Source: SYIM01 sp044356835
GTDB taxonomy: Bacteria > Pseudomonadota > Gammaproteobacteria > Burkholderiales > Burkholderiaceae_E
Assembly: GCA_044356835.1 (NCBI GenBank)
Contig: JBIKVK010000017.1
Coordinates: 1-26,653, forward strand
Length of the DNA: 26,653 nt
Reading direction: 5' to 3'
Shown: in pieces, positions 22,628 to 26,653 of the stretch
How positions within the stretch are numbered: the first letter of the stretch is position 1
How the letters are laid out: every line of letters begins with the position of its first letter
Program-made: the position numbers and the translations under genes
Notes under the pieces: model-generated
Told to the model about the DNA's origin: nothing
The model's input: only the letters and a program-made list of their open reading frames with translations
The model's database searches: none

Positions 22628-24091
22628 ATGGCTGCACCCCCTCCGGGACCGGTCGACTCGGGCGTCTCGCTCTCTCATCAGGAGATCGGGCGTATTGTCC
22701 TGGGCCTGATGTTGGCGCTCTTTCTTGCGGCTGTCGACCAGACGCTGATTGCGATGTCGCTGCTTGCCATGGGGCGCGACCTCGGCAACATCGACCTGAT
22801 GCCCTGGGTGATGTCGGGCTATCTGGTCGCCTCGACCATCGCCACGCCCATTTACGGCAAGCTCTCCGATCTGTACGGCCGCTGGCCGGTGATGGCCTCG
22901 GCGATCATTCTGTTTTTCGTGGCGTGTCTGCTCTGCTCGGTTGCCCAGAGCATGCCGCAGCTGATTGCCTGCCGGGTCCTTCAGGGCATCGGGGGCGGCG
23001 CACTGATCGGGTTGGTTCAGACCTCGATCGCCGACGTGGCGCCCGGCGCCGAGCGGGGCCGCTATCAGGCCTACATGTCGGGGGTCTTCGCGAGCGCCTC
23101 GATTCTGGGCCCAGTGATTGGCGGCCTCATCACCGAATATTTGTCCTGGCGTGCGATCTTTTTGATCAACCTGCCGCTCGGGGTCCTCGCCTACCTGCTG
23201 GCCAGACGCGCTCTGGCCCGTCTGCCAGTGCGAACCCGCTCGCCCCGACCGATCGACTTCGCAGGTGCCGTGCTGCTCGCGGGGGGGCTGGGTACCCTCA
23301 TGATCGGTCTCACCCGGCTGGGTCAGGGCGTTGCGTGGCATGCCGCAAGTTCGCTCGCTTTGTTCGCCGCGGGCATTTCGCTGCTGGGCCTCTTTGCACT
23401 ACGCGAACATCACGCCCCCGATCCACTGATTCCGCTTTCGCTCTTTCGACAAGGGGTTGTGCTGGGATCGCTGATCACCCTGTTCTTGCTGTTCTTCGCG
23501 CTCCTCGGTCAGACAGTGCTGCTGCCGATGTGGCTTCAGGCGCTACATGGCATCGGTCTGGAGGGTGTGGCCCTGCGTATGCTCCCCTACACCCTGGCCA
23601 CGCCGGCTGGAGCCATGGTCGCCGGAAAGATGATCCTGCGGGGCGCCGCTCTGCCCCGACTGATGCTGGTCGGCATGGTCGGGAACTCTGTGGCCACCGC
23701 AACGCTGGCGTTAATTAGTGCAGATTCCGCCGTGATCGTCACGGCCGTGATGATGCTGTCGGGCTTCACCCTCGGCCTGGCTCTTCCGACCGGTCTGGTG
23801 ATCGTGCAGGGTACGGTCCCGAAGACTCAAATGGGTGTGGCCACCGCCACTGCCGCACTGTCGCGCACGCTCGGGGGCGCCATGGGGGTGGCGCTCCTCA
23901 CGGCGATCCTCTTTGCATCCCTGGGCCTGGGCGGTTCAGGGGGGGCGGAGGCACTGCGCGAGGCCCTCGCCTCGGGCGAGCAACGCGAGGCACTCGCGTC
24001 ATCATTTCGGCTCACGCTGTTCGTGATCTCGTTCACCTCTGCGATGGGCGCACTGATTGCCCTCGCGATGCCGCGTCACGCCGGGCGCTGA
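22628..24091 (+). CDS. MFS exporter, DHA2 (EmrB/QacA) 14-helix family
   Basis: Proton-driven inner-membrane exporter of the drug:H+ antiporter-2 group, 487 residues with about 14 hydrophobic segments. The D1-type motif is AAVDQTLIAMSL (34-45). Motif A is GKLSDLYGRWPVM (77-89) and RVLQGIGGGALIG follows. ASILGPVIGGLITEYLSWRAIF corresponds to the antiporter motif C and adjoining D2-type segment. The substrate is not deducible. No EmrA-type membrane fusion partner is adjacent, so it may act alone. It starts 56 nt after gcdH and could export a pathway intermediate or be unrelated. The ATG lacks a strong ribosome site. It converges with psd, with 4 nt between the stops. Confidence 0.92.
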   Translation: MAAPPPGPVDSGVSLSHQEIGRIVLGLMLALFLAAVDQTLIAMSLLAMGRDLGNIDLMPWVMSGYLVASTIATPIYGKLSDLYGRWPVMASAIILFFVACLLCSVAQSMPQLIACRVLQGIGGGALIGLVQTSIADVAPGAERGRYQAYMSGVFASASILGPVIGGLITEYLSWRAIFLINLPLGVLAYLLARRALARLPVRTRSPRPIDFAGAVLLAGGLGTLMIGLTRLGQGVAWHAASSLALFAAGISLLGLFALREHHAPDPLIPLSLFRQGVVLGSLITLFLLFFALLGQTVLLPMWLQALHGIGLEGVALRMLPYTLATPAGAMVAGKMILRGAALPRLMLVGMVGNSVATATLALISADSAVIVTAVMMLSGFTLGLALPTGLVIVQGTVPKTQMGVATATAALSRTLGGAMGVALLTAILFASLGLGGSGGAEALREALASGEQREALASSFRLTLFVISFTSAMGALIALAMPRHAGR

Positions 24092-24095
24092 AACC

Positions 24096-24929
24096 TCAGG
24101 CGAGAGCCTCGCCCAGCCGGACTGGCCGTCCCGGTGACCAGTGCGGCCAATTCCCTGAGTGCCGCGCGGCTACGATCAGGATCACCGTCGAGCCGAGCAT
24201 GAACCGCCCCATTTCGGCGCCCTGGTCGAGATGGATTGAACGGTCCGTGTAGTCCCAGCGGCGCGGCTGGTCGGGACGCGGCGGATTCACCTGACCGTGC
24301 CACACCGTCGCCATGCTGCCCACGATCGTGGCTCCGACCAGCACCATCACGAAGGGCTCGCCTTCGCAGTCAAAAACGCACACCACACGCTCATTACGCG
24401 CAAACAGACCGGCAATCCCCGCCACCGTCACCGGATTGACCGAGTACAGCGTACCCGGCACATGGGTCATCGAGATCAGCCGCCCCGGAGCCGGCATATG
24501 AATGCGGTGATAGTCGCGCGGACTGAGATAGAGCGTCGCAAACGCCCCCCCTTCGAAGCGATCGGCCGGCAGCGCGCCGGCCAGCAAGTCGTCAAGCCGA
24601 TAGTCGTGGCCCTTGGCCTGCAGGACCCGTCCGGACTCGATCGGCCCGCACTGGCTGACGGCACCGTCAACCGGACAGATCCAGTCCGAGGTCGCAAAGA
24701 AGCGCCGGTCCGGTGCGAGGGCGCGCGTAAAAAACTCGTTGAAAGTCGCGTAGCCACCAGGGTCCGGATCGGCCGCCTCGGTCATATCGACGCGGTAGCG
24801 GGCAATGAAACGCTCGATGGCCCAGCGCGTTGCCCACCCCCCCCGGCGCGATGCGAGCCATCCCAGACCCTCGGTCAGCCAGCGTTTGGGCAGCACACGT
24901 TGCAGCAGCAAAAACGCTGCATCAGACAT
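24096..24929 (-). CDS. psd: phosphatidylserine decarboxylase proenzyme
   Basis: Makes phosphatidylethanolamine from phosphatidylserine at the inner membrane. The 277 residues fit the bacterial type I enzyme. Self-cleavage at LGST (245-248) between G246 and S247 would generate the pyruvoyl group. The processing triad is complete: D88 in CPVDGA, H144 in YHRIHMP, and S247. LSPRDYHRIHMPAPG and the pattern GTLYSVNP are typical. The ATG lies 8 nt inside the end of the upstream MaoC-like gene, so the two are probably coupled. Confidence 0.96.
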   Translation of the reverse strand: MSDAAFLLLQRVLPKRWLTEGLGWLASRRGGWATRWAIERFIARYRVDMTEAADPDPGGYATFNEFFTRALAPDRRFFATSDWICPVDGAVSQCGPIESGRVLQAKGHDYRLDDLLAGALPADRFEGGAFATLYLSPRDYHRIHMPAPGRLISMTHVPGTLYSVNPVTVAGIAGLFARNERVVCVFDCEGEPFVMVLVGATIVGSMATVWHGQVNPPRPDQPRRWDYTDRSIHLDQGAEMGRFMLGSTVILIVAARHSGNWPHWSPGRPVRLGEALA

Positions 24930-25377
24930 GCCGTCGGCTCACCGATTCGGCCACACACACGGGTCGATCGGACCCCTCCCGCTCGACGGTCATCTCCATC
25001 ACCAGTTGCGCCGCGCCCTCGGGGAGGTCACTGAACTCGAGCAGTTTGAACCGGGCGCGCAGACGGCTCCCCGCAGGCACCGGTGCCGGAAAGCGAACGC
25101 GGTTCAGACCGTAGTTCACCCCCATCCGGACATCACGGATCGAAAACGCAGCCTGAAGGAATGCGGGCAGCAGGGACAAGGTCAGAAAGCCGTGGGCGAT
25201 CGTGGTGCCATAGGGCCCTTGGGCCGCCCGTTCGGCATCGAGGTGGATCCACTGCAAGTCCCCGGTGGCATGAGCAAACCGGTTGATCCGCTCCTGATCC
25301 ACGAGCAGCCAGTCGCTCACGCCGATCTCTCGGCCCACATAGTCGCGCAGCTCACTCAGCTTTTCGTAGATTTGCAT
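24922..25377 (-). CDS. MaoC-like (R)-specific enoyl-CoA hydratase family protein
   Basis: Hot-dog fold hydratase of 151 residues. The hydratase-2 motif is present as FAHATGDLQWIHLD, giving the catalytic pair D40 and H45, and is followed by AHGFLTLSLLPAF. It resembles NodN/MaoC single-domain proteins that hydrate enoyl-CoA to (R)-3-hydroxyacyl-CoA. The ATG at 25377 was chosen because MQIYEKLSELRDYVG is the common start and GAGGA lies about 9 nt upstream; longer in-frame starts add an arginine-rich run without similarity. It overlaps psd by 8 nt, suggesting co-expression with lipid synthesis, though a role in a beta-oxidation branch is equally possible. Confidence 0.9.
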   Translation of the reverse strand: MQIYEKLSELRDYVGREIGVSDWLLVDQERINRFAHATGDLQWIHLDAERAAQGPYGTTIAHGFLTLSLLPAFLQAAFSIRDVRMGVNYGLNRVRFPAPVPAGSRLRARFKLLEFSDLPEGAAQLVMEMTVEREGSDRPVCVAESVSRRHV

Positions 25378-25407
25378 CAGAGCGGTCCTCGCCTGGGAAA
25401 TGAAAGA

Positions 25408-25422
25408 GACTGTCCGACTGTC
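25408..25422. repeat. tandem GACTGTC pair next to the maoC -10 box
   Basis: GACTGTC occurs at 25408-25414 and 25416-25422 with one base between. The pair lies at the predicted minus-strand start point, immediately downstream of the candidate -10. It may be a regulatory site or chance. Confidence 0.3.
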
Positions 25423-25449
25423 ATTATCGCTCCGTCTGCGCCGGATCAA
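25423..25449 (-). promoter_or_regulatory. candidate promoter for the maoC-psd unit
   Basis: On the minus strand TTGATC (plus 25444-25449) precedes GATAAT (plus 25423-25428) by 15 nt. The -10 is good, but the spacer is short. Transcription would begin near 25416, leaving a leader of about 39 nt. Confidence 0.35.
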
Positions 25450-25544
25450 GGCCGCAGGCGCCGTATGCTCGGGGCGAAGCGGCGACTCGCCCCGATCCGA
25501 TCCAGGTCAAGGCTCTTTGGTCCCCGCACCGGACAATCACGCGG

Positions 25545-26653
25545 ATGGACACGGCCACGCGCACCCACGGACGGGACACGCTCGCACAGAGCGCCTTGCT
25601 GACCGATCTCTACCAGTTGAGCATGGTCCAGGCCTATCACGTCCATGGCATGACCGAGCAGGCCTCTTTTGAGCTCTTTTTCCGGCAACTGCCCCCGGGA
25701 CGTTCATTCCTGATCTGTGCGGGTTTGGAAAGTGTACTCAGCTGGGTCGCGGATATGGCCTTCACGACCGAGGAACTCGACTGGCTCGCCGGCTGCGGGC
25801 GTTTTCGGGCCGACTTTCTCGAGGTCCTGGCGCGGCTCAGGTTCACGGGCGAAATCTCAGCCATTGCCGAGGGCACGCCGGTCTTTGCGAATGAGCCGGT
25901 GCTGCGCATCACGGCGCCCATCATGCAGGCTCAATTGCTCGAAAGTCGGCTGATCAATCTGATCCATTTCCAGACCCTGATTGCCAGCAAGGCGGCGCGC
26001 TGCAGGATTGCGGCGGGCGATGCGGGTCTGGTCGAGTTCGGGTTGCGCCGCGCGCATGGGGCGGAAGCCGCACTGCTCGCATCGCGGGCGGCCTATCTGG
26101 CCGGTTTCGAGGCAAGCTCCAACGCGCTAGCCGGCATGCGGCTGGGCATCCCGGTCACCGGCACCATGGCGCACTCCTTCGTGCAGGCCCATGTCGCCGA
26201 AGCGCTGGCCTTCGAGCATTTCGCCCTGGCCAATCCCGACCGCCTGGTGCTGCTGATCGATACCTACGACATTGCACAAGGCGCGCACCGCGCTGCGGCA
26301 GTGGCCCAGCAGCTCGCGCCCCGCGGCATCAAACTGGCCGGCGTGCGCATCGACAGTGGGGACCTCGCCTCGGAAAGCCGCAGGGTACGGGCCATCCTGG
26401 ATGCGGCAGGCCTGGGAGGCACTCGCATTCTGGCGAGCGGCAACCTGGACGAATGGCGAATCGCCAGCCTGCGCGCCGTTCAGGCTCCAATCGATACCTA
26501 CTGTGTGGGCACTGCACTGTCGACTTCGACCGACCAGGCCGCACTCGATTGCGCCTACAAGCTCGTGGAATACGGCGGGCGGCCCACCGCAAAGCGCTCA
26601 CCGGGCAAAGCGAGCCTGGCCGGACGCAAGCAGGTCTGGCGACAGTTTCAGCG
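25545..26653 (+). CDS. pncB: nicotinate phosphoribosyltransferase (3' end cut by window)
   Basis: Converts nicotinate and PRPP to nicotinate mononucleotide in NAD salvage. The first 369 residues are present. The N-terminal signature LLTDLYQLSMVQAYHVHGM is followed by SFELFFRQLPPGRSFLICAGLE. Later blocks are EFGLRRAHGAEAAL, GTMAHSFVQAH, LIDTYDIAQGA and the phosphate-binding GVRIDSGDLASESRR at about 265-280. The ATG at 25545 yields MDTATRTHGRDTLAQSALLTD; the ribosome site is weak. The gene diverges from maoC-psd across 167 nt. There is no evident metabolic link to kynU despite the shared tryptophan/NAD theme, because the 3-hydroxyanthranilate branch is not seen here. Confidence 0.95.
   Translation, partial: MDTATRTHGRDTLAQSALLTDLYQLSMVQAYHVHGMTEQASFELFFRQLPPGRSFLICAGLESVLSWVADMAFTTEELDWLAGCGRFRADFLEVLARLRFTGEISAIAEGTPVFANEPVLRITAPIMQAQLLESRLINLIHFQTLIASKAARCRIAAGDAGLVEFGLRRAHGAEAALLASRAAYLAGFEASSNALAGMRLGIPVTGTMAHSFVQAHVAEALAFEHFALANPDRLVLLIDTYDIAQGAHRAAAVAQQLAPRGIKLAGVRIDSGDLASESRRVRAILDAAGLGGTRILASGNLDEWRIASLRAVQAPIDTYCVGTALSTSTDQAALDCAYKLVEYGGRPTAKRSPGKASLAGRKQVWRQFQ

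Noticed and set aside
21339..22637. 432-codon frame antisense to gcdH
   Set aside because: The sense frame is an unmistakable acyl-CoA dehydrogenase; the antisense frame lacks any motif or ribosome site.
24099..24113. GGCGAG/CTCGCC hairpin between the exporter and psd as a terminator
   Set aside because: Only a 6-bp stem, no T tract, and it lies within the psd coding end.
19552..26653. De novo NAD synthesis from tryptophan (kynU plus pncB)
   Set aside because: No 3-hydroxyanthranilate dioxygenase or quinolinate phosphoribosyltransferase is present, and pncB is a salvage enzyme on a separate unit; the kynU neighbours point to degradation.

Overview
The window is GC-rich, gene-dense bacterial chromosome with short intergenic gaps, many 4-nt start/stop overlaps and strong purine ribosome binding sites. 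The gene content suggests a betaproteobacterium, most likely Burkholderiales: a ureDABCEFG urease cluster, TctA/TctB membrane proteins, a CaiB/BaiF CoA-transferase divergent from alaS, DUF2237, and a fused 2-aminobenzoyl-CoA monooxygenase/reductase-like protein. This placement is an inference from gene content. I saw no rRNA or tRNA gene, insertion sequence, phage gene or CRISPR array. No stretch over 300 bases lacks a gene.

Layout. (1) 1-681: the 5' part of alaS on the minus strand, running off the left edge. (2) 781-4234, plus: a class III CoA-transferase, a 270-nt gap with a long inverted repeat, then tctB-tctA without an adjacent solute-binding tctC, closed by a good intrinsic terminator at 4281-4318. 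(3) 4318-9908, minus: a complete urease operon ureD-A-B-C-E-F-G plus an 80-residue membrane protein after ureG. (4) 10142-15402, plus: a cytosolic gamma-glutamyltransferase-family amidohydrolase, a beta-hydroxyacid dehydrogenase, a DUF1499 lipoprotein, an FKBP prolyl isomerase and glnS. (5) 15399-19462, minus: an 804-residue FAD monooxygenase/old-yellow-enzyme fusion followed by msrA, DUF2237 and a glyoxalase-II-like hydrolase. (6) 19552-24091, plus: kynureninase, a RidA-fold protein, glutaryl-CoA dehydrogenase and a 14-helix MFS exporter. (7) 24096-25377, minus: a MaoC-like hydratase overlapping phosphatidylserine decarboxylase. (8) 25545 to the right edge: nicotinate phosphoribosyltransferase, cut by the window.

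The most interesting region is 17048-22571. Kynureninase makes anthranilate. The divergent fusion enzyme has the two-domain architecture of aerobic 2-aminobenzoyl-CoA monooxygenase/reductase. The Rid-fold protein could act on, or bind, the enamine-type product, and GcdH could finish a beta-oxidation branch at crotonyl-CoA. The two arms share an 89-bp intergenic region in which a palindrome lies over the predicted kynU -10 box. This reads as a kynurenine/anthranilate CoA-thioester degradation module. The required anthranilate-CoA ligase is not in the window, and the Rid protein lacks the catalytic arginine of archetypal RidA.

Other points of note: a palindrome over the alaS -10 box, a small uncharacterised urease-linked membrane protein, two TTG starts overlapping the preceding TGA, and convergent glnS/MBL-hydrolase stop codons that share one CTAG inside a 12-bp palindrome.
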